A stretch of DNA of 64,000 nt from Parasitella parasitica (lineage: Eukaryota > Mucoromycota > Mucoromycetes > Mucorales > Mucoraceae), in NCBI GenBank assembly GCA_025201805.1, contig MU619287.1:136416-200415 (forward strand), given 5' to 3'. The notes under the pieces were generated by a model. The model was given only the letters and a program-made list of their open reading frames with translations, ran no database searches and was not told where the DNA came from. The position numbers were made by a program, and so were the translations under genes. Of this stretch, positions 21,591 through 30,933 are shown one piece after another. Numbering within the stretch: position 1 is the stretch's first letter; each line of letters begins with the position of its first letter.

Positions 21591-22130
21591 TTTTACGAGG
21601 AATTCGGTATTGAGCAGTAGCTTTTGAAACTGATATCTTGCTGTACGCAAATGAACCGCTCTATCTGATCTAGCCATATCCTTCTGGTCATTTCGTCAAC
21701 AGCGCATACCATCTCTGTTGCTTTATTCCCCAATATTGCGGTTGTCTCGAAACCCACCTCGATATCAGTATCGTCTGTTGATTATGAATCTTTTAAAGGC
21801 TATTTAGCTTTTTTGTTTCAGTATTAATACTACCAAGATGGGAGTTACCAACATCAGCTAATAATTACATAAACAGATGAAAAAAAAAAAATTAAGGTTT
21901 TTTTTCTACTTGAGAGTCGGTTTGTTTGTTTATTAATAATAAAAAAAAAGTTTAAAGCAGATCAGGGGCAACAAGATAAATGTGGGTGTGTGTTTGTATA
22001 TAATGTGTTTGAAGCTATATATTTGTGGTTGTCTTTATATACAAAAAAAAATGGGTTGGATGGCAGAGGAAAATCAGCACACACACACACATACACACAC
22101 ATATATATATATATACATTGAGATATACAT

Positions 22131-22577
22131 TTAGACATGTCCTCCTGCTCCTCTTGTGGGTGTGTGATTGGGAGTGGGTTGATTGGATGACGCCGAGTCC
22201 TTTTGTTCCTTGATTTTTGATGGCTCATGAGACATTGTCTTTTGGTGGATGGCTACAATCACAGAGATGTTTGTTTATACCCAATTTAATCGTTTTAAAA
22301 CTAAATATATATATTTATATATATTATGCTTACCCTCTCTAATGCCTTCTTCTCCACTAGCCAGTATCCCGATGGGCAACTTGCCGTTGCTCAAAGCTTT
22401 TAATTGCTGCACAAGCTCAGGGTGTTCTGTTAGCACAGCGTAGGATCTTGACATTTTGCCAATAGCTAGCACCTTTTGTTTGATGACCTGTCTGCGACGA
22501 GCATCCAATGTGCAGTCGTCAGGGTTGGCATTGAGAGCGGTGTGTTTGCTGCTGTTGTTGATGATGGCAAGGGACAT
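22131..22577 (-). CDS. Stand-alone calcineurin-A regulatory tail (calmodulin-binding segment only)
   Basis: Two minus-strand exons (22577-22334, 22252-22131) give 121 residues with their own ATG, stop and TATA box. After about 25 unrelated residues the protein reads ARRRQVIKQKVLAIGKMSRS, YAVLTEHPELVQQLKAL and GKLPIGILASGEEGIREAIH, which matches the region of calcineurin A that contains the calmodulin-binding helix and the conserved segment following it. The catalytic phosphatase domain and the calcineurin-B-binding helix are absent, and after AIH the sequence turns to a polar tail instead of the autoinhibitory ITSFEEA-type segment. The neighbour upstream is BUD31, so this is not the 3' end of a longer gene split by the N gap. 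It could be a calmodulin-binding regulator or a transcribed fragment from exon duplication; no function is shown. Confidence 0.7.
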
Positions 22578-22647
22578 TTGTAATGTAGATTAGAGAGACG
22601 AAAAAATATAACGATGAAAAGAAAGATTGCGGTGGAAAAAACCCTGC

Positions 22648-22658
22648 CTTATATATGC
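22648..22658 (-). promoter_or_regulatory. TATA box of the calcineurin-tail gene
   Basis: On the minus strand GCATATATAAG lies about 72-80 bp before the ATG at 22577, the same spacing as other TATA boxes in this window. It supports an independent transcription start. Confidence 0.55.
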
Positions 22659-22783
22659 AAGAAAAAGCTGGTCCTCCTCGTTTCCGCAGACAGCATTAAT
22701 GCGTGTGTGATTAAATAATAGAAATCCTTTGGATCTAAACACTACATCAAACTGGAAGTTTGAGAACATTCTTCCCCCTTTTT

Positions 22784-22838
22784 NNNNNNNNNNNNNNNNN
22801 NNNNNNNNNNNNNNNNNNNNNNNNNNNNNNNNNNNNNN
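22784..22838. other. Assembly gap (55 N)
   Basis: Run of N between BUD31 and the calcineurin-tail gene. Open frames crossing it are meaningless. Confidence 1.
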
Positions 22839-22948
22839 GAATTTTCACATTTGTCTGATGTTTGCCATGGTGATGGCCAGGCGAAAATCTCTTTTTTTTT
22901 CGGATATTTTCTGGCGCTTCTTTTATTTCCAAATCTTCTATATTTACT

Positions 22949-23542
22949 TTAATCACCACTTGCGCAGCCTCTGCATCCGCAATGAACGCATTCTACCATT
23001 TTTCCATCTTCTAATTTTTCCTTGGGCACTCGACAGATGCATGTTGTGCCGAAATTGGTGTCTTTTGGCTGGATGCAACGCAGACAACATAATTTCTCGA
23101 ATCCAGGCTAATTCAATTGATACGCTGTGTAAGTTGGAGCGTCAGGAGGAGGAGAGAGGGAGGGAGGGAGGGGGGGGGCAGAGGCAGGGAACTCACCTTT
23201 TTCCATTTGGCTATGAGATTTCCATCTGCATATTTGTTCTTCAATAGGTAATCGTATAATTCCCTAGATATGAGCTTTCGTTTGTAGAACAGCTCGTAGA
23301 CGTAACGTGATCGCTGGTGGTGGATTCGAAACACGGGCCAGGTGCTTTCGACAATACGTTTGCCTTCGTGAGATTCGTTTTCAACTAAGAGTGAGGAAAA
23401 ATTTTCGTCAGTACGGACACAAGCGCACTTATGAATTAGCGAGACCTTCTTTCATCTTCCTAGCAAATTCCTCTAGCGTGGGCTCGATTTCGTCAAAGCC
23501 TTCAGGGGCTCGTTTCGTTCGTGTCGTCCTAATCTTTGGCAT
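22949..23542 (-). CDS. BUD31: Pre-mRNA splicing factor BUD31 (G10 protein)
   Basis: Three exons (23542-23446, 23384-23197, 23107-22949) encode 147 residues, as in other eukaryotes (about 144-157). The N terminus [20 protein letters not shown], then [51 protein letters not shown] and the C-terminal zinc-binding block ([31 protein letters not shown]) are diagnostic. It is a core component of the activated spliceosome. Intron 2 contains a (GGGA)n tract in plus-strand reading at 23151-23181. The N gap lies downstream of the stop. Identity is essentially certain. Confidence 0.97.
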
Positions 23543-23908
23543 GCGAAATGGATGTGTAGTGTGATAATGCAATGGAAAAAAAATTAATTTCACTCAAAAA
23601 ATCCAATCCACGAGCACAGGCGCGTGCTCTGTTTTGCCGGAGGAGATTGTTTGGCTGGACAGACAGCTTGATAACATGCCATGATGACGTACACTCTTAC
23701 TTATCCAACATGACATGTACGTATAGGAGAGCGATCCACATGCACCATGAACATCACTCTGTCCTATACATGGTCCCTGAATTCGACATGTTCGTATGTA
23801 GGACATCGCTCTTGTCTCTGCTTTTGGGTGGACATGTAGGCATACGGCAGCGATAGTAGTCCTATGCAAATTTTTCAGTTGAAAACCCGTAGACATCACG
23901 GCTCTTCC

Positions 23909-24826
23909 ATGAGCAAACACAGCACATCACTAGACGGCTACTATCTGTTTGCATCAAGCACAGCAGGCCTGGTTGCAAGATGCATTACACACCCAAGTAA
24001 ATGTCGCTTATTTCACATGAATTACATCTATTAATTCTGTCATGATTTGCCAGTGGATACGATAAAAACAAGGCTCCAGGCGTCCACTGCCGGCTCCAGA
24101 TACGTCTGGCGCAACATCAAGCTGTCATCGCTATATCGAGGGCTGCCTGTTACTTTAGTATTTTCTATACCTGCCTTATCTGTGTACCTCTCCTGTTACG
24201 AAGCATCGAAGCAAGTTTTAGATTCGAAATACCGTATACAGCGTCATTCTGTTTGGAGTCATCTCGTGTCAGGCTGCGCTGCTGAGGTCGCAGCTGGTTT
24301 ACTATTCACACCTATGGAGGTCATGAAAAACAGAATGCAGACGCAGCCAGGCCGCAATAGCAGCATCTCGCTGGCTGTAAGAATCATTAGGAGCGAAGGC
24401 ATTCGAGGGTTTTACAAAGGATATTGGATGGGCCTTGTCGTGTTTGTGCCTCACTCAATGGCGTATTTTGCTAGTTATGAAAAAATGAAGTACTGGTGCA
24501 TGAAGGACAGCAATGACGCCTCGCTTTACATGCTATGTAGCTCGGTGGCAGGAGTCACTGGCATTCTGATATCCACACCACTCGACATTATAAAGACAAG
24601 ATGGCAGATATCAGCCGCAGAACAGGGCCAGCAGTTTCGACAGGGCCCAGTCTCAATTGCCAAACACATGCTCTTCAAAGAAGGCAAGGGTGCACTCACA
24701 AGAGGCTTATGGGCCAGAATTGCATGGGGAATTCCAACAACTGCAATCAGCATGACTATATTTGAAGTACTCAAGGACAACAAATCCAGAATCATGCATT
24801 CTCTGGCATTTAGAGATGGAATGTAA
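23909..24826 (+). CDS. Mitochondrial carrier family protein (SLC25 type)
   Basis: Two exons (23909-23996, 24054-24826) give 286 residues. Three carrier signatures P-x-[DE]-x-x-[KR]-x-[RK] are visible: PMDTIKTRLQ (about 29, spanning the splice), PMEVMKNRMQ (about 125) and PLDIIKTRWQ (about 215), each followed by a glycine-rich FYKGY/GLWAR-like segment, so all three repeats and six TM helices are present. Such proteins exchange metabolites across the inner mitochondrial membrane; the substrate cannot be told from the sequence alone. The first exon supplies helix 1 (YYLFASSTAGLVARCITHP). It converges with the acidic-repeat gene with only 58 bp between stops. Confidence 0.9.
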
Positions 24827-24884
24827 ACATTTTTTTTTTAATATATGAAATAAAATAATTATGTGTATAATAGTAGATGGCAAA

Positions 24885-25931
24885 TTAAAAAAGGGAATAG
24901 GCTGCAATAGCAACTGCACCCAAGGTTGCTCCCAGACCAACACGGACCATGTTACCGCTCGATTTAGCATTTTGCATTTTAGCAGTGGCACGAGCATCCT
25001 TTGCAGAAGCACCGGTGGCAGAAAGAACAGGTGTGCTGGAGGCGCCAAATGCCAGGGAAAGAGAGCTGGATACGCCATAAGATTCACTAGCCATACCAGA
25101 TAAGGATGAGTGGGCAGCAGCGTTGAAGTCGTCGTCTTCGTCAGTATCCTCGTCCTCTTCAACTTCTTCATCTTCGGCCTTTTCTGATTCTTCTTCCTTT
25201 GCAGCACCAGATTCAGCTGGCGAGGGAGCGGAAACCGAAGCAGATCCAGCAGGATAGGCAACCGAAGCCTCGCCAACAACGTTATCAACCTCTACTTCGT
25301 TTTCATTAGCTTCGTTCTTTTCAGCCTTTTCAGGGTCCTCAGCTTCTTCCTCGTCCTCCTCCTTGTTGATCTTGGCAGCGGCAGGGCTGAACGAGTTCTT
25401 TTTATTCTCGATCTTGGCTTGGACGGCATCTTCTAAATCTTCAACAGTTACTTGTTCTTTTTCATCTTCGTTATCATCAGGGCCTCCATTTGTGTTCTTT
25501 TCCTTCTTTTCTTGCTTTCTGGCCTTGTGAAAAACTTTGTCGTCGTTTTCAACTTCTTCCTCTTCTTCGCCTTGACCTTCCTTTTCTTCACCCTGGCCTT
25601 CCTTTTCTTCACCCTGGCCTTCCTTTTCTTCACCTTGGCCTTCCTTTTCTTCATCCTGGCCTTCCTTTTCTTCTTGTTCTTGTTTTTCGTCTTGTCCCTC
25701 TTGTCCTTCTTGTCCTTCTTCTTCTTCGTGTTCGTCTTTTTCGTGAGTAGCGAGATGAGCTACGTCAGATGCGCTGGGATTGGCAACAGCAAGACTGGCG
25801 GATGCTTCGGAAGGCTCGGCATGAACTAGCAAGGATTTAGCTTATGGTTTCCTGTTTATGCTATATACCAAAATTTTACCTTGAACTAAAAGGGTCGCAA
25901 TAGCAATGGTGAAAAGCGCTTTGGCGTGCAT
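24885..25931 (-). CDS. Secreted, very acidic repeat protein with GPI-like C terminus
   Basis: Two exons (25931-25880, 25825-24885) encode 330 residues. A signal peptide (MHAKALFTIAIATLLVQVHA) is followed by an Asp/Glu/Gln-rich body. It contains about five heptad copies of EEKEGQG, then further acidic blocks, Ala/Ser-rich segments (SVAYPAGSASVSAPSPAESG) and a hydrophobic C terminus (MVRVGLGATLGAVAIAAYSLF) after small residues SSG, which fits a GPI-anchor signal. It is likely a cell-wall or surface protein; no enzymatic domain is visible. The heptad units are nearly identical in DNA, so copy number probably varies between strains. Confidence 0.75.
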
Positions 25932-28173
25932 TTGAGTATAATACTGTACTAAAAAGCGGTAAAAAATGAGAAGAGTATCTAAAGTGGTTGGAAGAGAGAG
26001 AGAGAGAGAGAGAGAAATCTACGATGGATACTCTCTTCTTTATACAACCGTATTTTTATTTGTGTATATTGAGGCATGTCTCTTTTCAGTCTATCGTCCA
26101 ATGTTATGTATGTACATACGATTCTCCAGGTATGTTAATTCTTTAGAGTAGATTTAAAAGATCAATACATCGTCATCGCCCCCCTTTCATTCTCAACACA
26201 CATAGTCAATGTTGATTTCCAGGAGTTGACATTTTTCATTTTTTTTTTTTTTTTTTTTGTGAGTTGTAATGCCTATATGCCTACATTTTTTGATACAACA
26301 ACATTCATTTGAATACATGTGGCAATGAATGTCCTGAAAACAATTGTCTTCACCTGGTTAATTAAAAGAAATAAACAAATAGGTGGGCATGTGCCTTCTG
26401 GTTTTTTTTATTTTTATTTTTTATTTTACTTTTTCTGGTTGGAATTTACATATCGTGTTATTCATTTTCGGTAGATCTCAAGGCATTTGACTATCATAAT
26501 ATTTGCATAGCATTTTTATACTTTTTCTAGTAAGCACATGTAAATAAAGATTGTTGTAAATTTGATGAATTCGCACCAGAATAAAAGTTTAATTGTATTA
26601 AAAATGAGATGCCACTTGTATATTACTTTATTGTGTTTGTCATGTATGACGAGCGGCATTACAACAAACGAACAAAGGTCCGACTTTATGCAATCCTATT
26701 GCGTGCTGTATCTCTGTCAGTTTGTAGATAGTGGGTTTGATGACACCCACTAGGCTTTGGAAGACTTTTCCGTCCATGTACACTTGCTTGGGACTCGCAA
26801 TGGGTCTGTGTAGATTCGTTCAACAGTTCATCTAATATATCTGTGAGTTTTATCAAGGCCATTATCGTGTCAGTTTTCCCTTCGCAACTGGAAAGAGACA
26901 ACAGCCTTGTAAATACGGTTCATCGTGAATACACCATGGACAAATTGAATTGATTAAATTTGTAATGAATACACCTTGTAATAGTGAGCAAATATGATTT
27001 TTGAGCTTCGAATTGAAACTTGGAAAGCAAAAGTGTGCATAAAACAGACCACTAATCTCGCATAAACATCTTTTTAAGCCATGCAAAACAAAAATCTCAT
27101 CAGCTTTGCATGCTTCTTTGTCTGTAATAACTTTTTGATGTTGATGTACATTTGGATAGTTAGTAAAGGAGCTTTGGCAGCTTGAACAGTCAGCGGAGGG
27201 TCACATAATTGGGATACTGCGACAAGAACATTATGAACAAATTAAGCTTTCTGACAGAGTTCACAGCTCTTTATCGGCAATTAGAGACGGGGTAGAATGA
27301 CAGATGTCTTGTATATAAAAATTCTTGTCATAAATTGGTGTTGAGCGTATAGCTCTGGTCATTGCGGTTACCGTGGCAAAGTAAATCGTTATTTTCAGGT
27401 ATCTTTTGGCCTCATCATCTGGTTCAACAGTATTGGCAAAGTCAAGTTCGCAAATTAATTTCTGTTACCCCGTCTTTATTCATCAAACGATGTTCTTTGA
27501 TCAGAACGTTTGCTCGTTTAGACGGTAAGTTAGGGGCGCTATTGTGCTATTTTACAGCAAAATCACTGCTTTTTGTTGATCAAGTACCAAGACGAAATCA
27601 TTCTGAAAATAATGAACCACTTACGTTCACAGTCTACTTGTAAAGCAAAGCCTTTACTTCAAGATGTTGGTTAAATGTAGAAAACTTTACTCAGGCTTGC
27701 AAGAATGGGGTTTAGCTTTTTGCAGCTTTTCTCGAATCTTCCATCGTAAATACAAATAATTGAGACTGAGGAAAAACTTGAATTGTCATGTCTAACAACG
27801 GTGCACGTAAACCGGAACTCTAGTTCGGTAATATGTCGTTCTGAGAGATACTTTGCTGGCCAATACAGCTTTGTAATTAATTGGGGGGGGGGATAAAACG
27901 CGCACCATATCGACTATGGACAGAGGGCCAAAGGGTCAGTGCGACTAAAATTATCGCAATTTTAGCCGTTGATAAGCTTAGATTTAAAGGCTAAATAACC
28001 GTACATCCAAAATCAACCAAGACTTTTGCAAATATAACTGCCATTCTAGATCCCTGAACAAAGAAATCATGGTTTTATTTTGTTGACTAGATACAAAGTG
28101 ATGGAAAAGAAACTATCCCTTTTTCTTATTTTTTGGTTTGTTTGGTATGTCAAAAATAGTAAGAGAATCAAGC
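25932..28173. other. 2.2 kb intergenic region without a convincing gene
   Basis: Contains a (GA)n run near 25997-26013, poly-T tracts at 26240-26259, a possible secreted-protein exon starting at 26604 (MRCHLYITLLCLSCMTSG, then no clean continuation) and coding-like phrases near 27215-27295 (NIMNKLSFLTEFTALYRQLE) and 27362-27643. None has a full gene structure. Probably decayed DNA plus the promoter of the acidic-repeat gene. Confidence 0.45.
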
Positions 28174-29375
28174 CTATAGCTTTTCTGAATTTTCTGGTGT
28201 GGGTGTTGAGGTTGTAGCCGCATTACTAACATTACGACTGGCGGCCCGCTTGCTGTATTTTTTGATTCCTTGCTGCAAGATGTCAATCAAACCAGCGCTG
28301 AAAGCAATGATTTGCTTAGTGTGCACAGCCGCCTGCTGACGAGCAACAGCACCATACTTTTCCTTCCAAACAAGAGACTTTTTCTGCAACAAAAGCAATT
28401 GCTCATCGACAAGATCTTGGTGTTTTTCATAGTAGTATGGTGCCGTAAATAAAGCCACTATAAGGAGGCCAAAGAAAACCTTGGTTGGAATAAGGCTAGT
28501 CAGAAAATAAATAACGCCTGATGCTAAACAAGCCAAACTGGTCGTCTTTGTGTCTTGTACAAACACAATTTTGGCGGTTTGTTGTGCAACCAGCTCTAAA
28601 ATATCCACTGATTTGTGAATATAATAGTCCATGGCATCGCGTGGTAATAAACTTGATCGCTGAGGGCGAATATGGATGCTTGAAAGCTTTCTGTTAATGT
28701 CACATTTGAAAATTGTTGTCCCACCTCAAAACTTACTGATAAGGATGGAGGAATTCTTCAGCTGCTAAACCGGTCCATACAGTTCGAATCGCATTGTAAG
28801 CATTAACAAAGATCAAATTAAATCCAGTCAAGATTGTAAAAGTCCCAGCAAATACATAGAGCAATGAGTAGTAGCTGGTTAAAACGAGACTGAGGAGGAT
28901 GCCGGCGAAAATGATGCCACTGCGGCCAGGGATTTCCCAATAGACAAGATCCATAAATTCCATGTACATCAAAAGCGCAACATCTAAGAATTGTGTCAAT
29001 TACACGATGCACAGTGCATTGAAACACGATTGTCTTACCATTCAGATCCTCTTGTGCTTCATCTTCTGCCGCTGGCTCCATTTCCTCTGCAGTTTTGGGA
29101 GATCCACACACTGCAGGTGATAGTAAGCCAGTGGATGTAGTGGGGCTAATATCATGTTTTCCAAGGACACCTAATCCACATCCCAGATCATCTTGCGATA
29201 ACTGTGGTGATGGAGCTTTTGTTGCAATGTTTGCATAGTCAGCGCCACATATCTCTCCTGGGTTGGACGCATTTTACTTACGTGCTACATTTTTGCGAGG
29301 TCCTACTGAAACAATGTTTTTGCTATTCAATTCAAAAATATGATCATGTTGCTGCTGCTGTGCGATTTGAGTCAT
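28174..29375 (-). CDS. Reticulon-like ER membrane protein
   Basis: Four exons (29375-29282, 29215-29039, 28983-28737, 28690-28174) join to 344 residues. After a disordered N terminus with a Gln run, the reticulon homology domain starts with DLVYWEIPGRSGIIFAGILL and continues with two long hydrophobic hairpins: LSLVLTSYYSLLYVFAGTF ... FNLIFVNAY and later LACLASGVIYFLTSL ... VFFGLLIVALFTAPYYYEKH. The WE-P-x-SG opening and paired hairpins separated by about 60-90 residues are the reticulon pattern. These proteins wedge into the cytosolic leaflet and curve ER tubules. The C terminus (KKYSKRAASR...) is basic and polar. Exon 1-2 acceptor (AAAAG) is atypical, so the N-terminal join is less certain than the domain. 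Confidence 0.82.
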
Positions 29376-29530
29376 TGGTGGTTTATAAAGATGAAGAAAT
29401 TGGAAGATAGAAAACAAAAAAACAAAAAAAAAAAAAGCTTTTGTGTTTGCATACCCATTTATATATGAAATCAACTCAATTTTTAAGGAGACTTTTTACA
29501 ACAGTTATCAATCGTTTAATGATTGTATAA

Positions 29531-30198
29531 TTAAAATCCTTCTGCTGTTGTAACAACAGAAAGGGGCTTGTTTGTGACATTATTAGATACGGCATCTTTC
29601 CCTGTTTCATGTTGGCGAATTGTACCACTGTATGTTACGCCCAAGCCAATGATCAACATTTCTACTGTCATAAAACGATCCACTTTTGGGTGTTCTACAA
29701 TTTCTTTGAACGCTTTTTCACTATATTAGCTCAAGCTTGTTGGCGTCAAAAAAAAAAAAAAAAAAAAAAAAGATAGCCTTAACTACATATTGCGATCGCT
29801 TAAGAAGGAATCCTTGTCTAGGAGTCATCATCATCTGTAGCAGTGTACTCGTCTATACAATGTTTCATATGTATAACTAAATAGAGCTCTACCACTGCTC
29901 AAGTCGAGGTTTATAACAAAACTGTTGATTTGTAAGTAAAGCGAGATATACATTGACTCCAAGGTAAACCAGCGCAAAGGATTGATAGCCTGTATCGTTG
30001 GCGCCATTTCATCGCATCTTGTCCTGGCCATTATGCTTTCAAGTGTTATCATAGATTTGAGATGTTCATTGAGATAGCTGCTTCTCTGTAAAACTTGAAT
30101 AATCCCCAATTTCGTTAAAACATGAGTAGGCTTAAAGTAATAATGCTATACAGTATTGTTTCATCTGCTTTTATCCGTCTATGTTTGAGGAAATCCAT
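29531..30198 (-). CDS. Unresolved small multi-exon gene, unknown function
   Basis: The last exon on the minus strand (about 29733-29531) is strongly coding-like: EKAFKEIVEHPKVDRFMTVE, MLIIGLGVTYSGTIRQHE, ending VVTTAEGF. Upstream, 30109-29831 holds a 92-codon open frame including APTIQAINPLRWFTLESMYI, and 30198 opens MDFLKHRRIKADETILYS. The frames cannot be joined consistently with GT-AG introns: the 23-24 nt poly-T intron before the last exon and phase mismatches leave the model open, and a sequencing error is possible. The coding strand is fairly sure, the exact protein is not. No family recognised. Confidence 0.35.
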
Positions 30199-30278
30199 TG
30201 AATTGATTCATTAGCAAATCTGATAACCAGAGTGTGACAAAATGATCCGCATTCGACCAATTGAAGTTAGCAAGTTGC

Positions 30279-30285
30279 TTACTAA
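30279..30285 (+). promoter_or_regulatory. Yap1/Pap1-type site in the sulfiredoxin promoter
   Basis: TTACTAA, the classic fungal AP-1-like (Yap1) element, lies 127 bp before the sulfiredoxin ATG inside an imperfect palindrome AGTTAG...CTAACT. A TATAAAAG box follows at about 30343. Yeast SRX1 is a known Yap1 target; control here is inferred. Confidence 0.5.
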
Positions 30286-30411
30286 CTTACGCTAATTGGA
30301 CCTGAAGGTTAGAAAGCGATAGAAACTACGCAAGTAAAAAGATATAAAAGGGTTACTCTTTTTTTGTTATTTGATGTTTTGGTGTGTAAAGACAAATAAT
30401 AATAGAGAAAA

Positions 30412-30888
30412 ATGTCAAGCAATAACAGCAAGAATGAATTAGACAACTTTTCTATCCATGGCGACTCGATTAAAGAGGTTTGTGTACACACAAATATACA
30501 AACAATTGCGTAAACAAATCAGCTAAACAGGAAAACAGGTTTACGATATACCAATGTCTGCTATAAATCGACCAATTCCATCCCAATTGGATCGTGTCAA
30601 AGTTGAAAAAATGAAGCAAGTGTTGGAAATACCAGGCAGAGAAGAAGAACTGACGCCAATTGTAAATATGATATAGTGTTTGGTTGTAACAGACGCATTA
30701 ATTACATCATTCAGGATGTTCATCATGTCAAACACAAGGGTCAGGATTATTATTTTGCTTTCGGTGGCTGTCATCGCTGGGCAGCAAGTAAAGAGTTACG
30801 CAGGGAGACAATCAGAGCAAAGCTAATCGAGACTCCAGCTTCTGTCATATCCACATACATGGGGGCCTCTTCGCCATTTAAAGAGTAA
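30412..30888 (+). CDS. SRX1: Sulfiredoxin
   Basis: Three exons (30412-30477, 30539-30661, 30715-30888) encode 120 residues. The enzyme reduces the cysteine-sulfinic form of 2-Cys peroxiredoxins using ATP. The family features are present in order: an N-terminal IKEVYDIPMSAINRPIPSQL segment, KVEKMKQVLE, then DYYFAFGGCHRW with the catalytic Cys at about 82 in the invariant GGCHR motif, and a C-terminal MGASSPFKE. The size equals the yeast enzyme (127). Yap1-type site and TATA box lie upstream. The downstream neighbour is the convergent GDSL gene. Confidence 0.95.
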
Positions 30889-30933
30889 TTTGTAGAATGT
30901 TTTCAGTATAAATAAACCACACTTTGATTTTTA

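Larger units (their letters stand above)
19894..22130. other. Gene-poor 2.2 kb with coding-like debris and simple repeats
   Basis: Holds the EAF1 3' flank, scattered short coding-like phrases (20103-20351 and 21109-21590, listed separately), a tandem duplication TTACCTGCAATA near 20648-20671, poly-C at about 20768, and (CA)n/(TA)n at 22078-22117. No complete gene can be assembled. Confidence 0.5.

Noticed and set aside
22140-22577. 3' end of a complete calcineurin A gene interrupted by the assembly gap
   Set aside because: The sequence upstream on the same strand is the BUD31 3' end, and a TATA box and ATG precede the tail; catalytic exons cannot fit in a 55-base gap.
22729-23247. 172-codon ORF crossing the N gap
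   Set aside because: Contains undetermined bases and lies opposite BUD31.
25448-25829. Open frames opposite and beside the acidic repeat gene (KKRKAKV and FLFFTLAF types)
   Set aside because: Shadow frames of the EEKEGQG repeat; the chosen frame has signal peptide and GPI-like tail.
27362-27643. 93-codon plus-strand ORF as a gene
   Set aside because: No good start, promoter or recognisable motif; sits in a region of scattered short open phrases.
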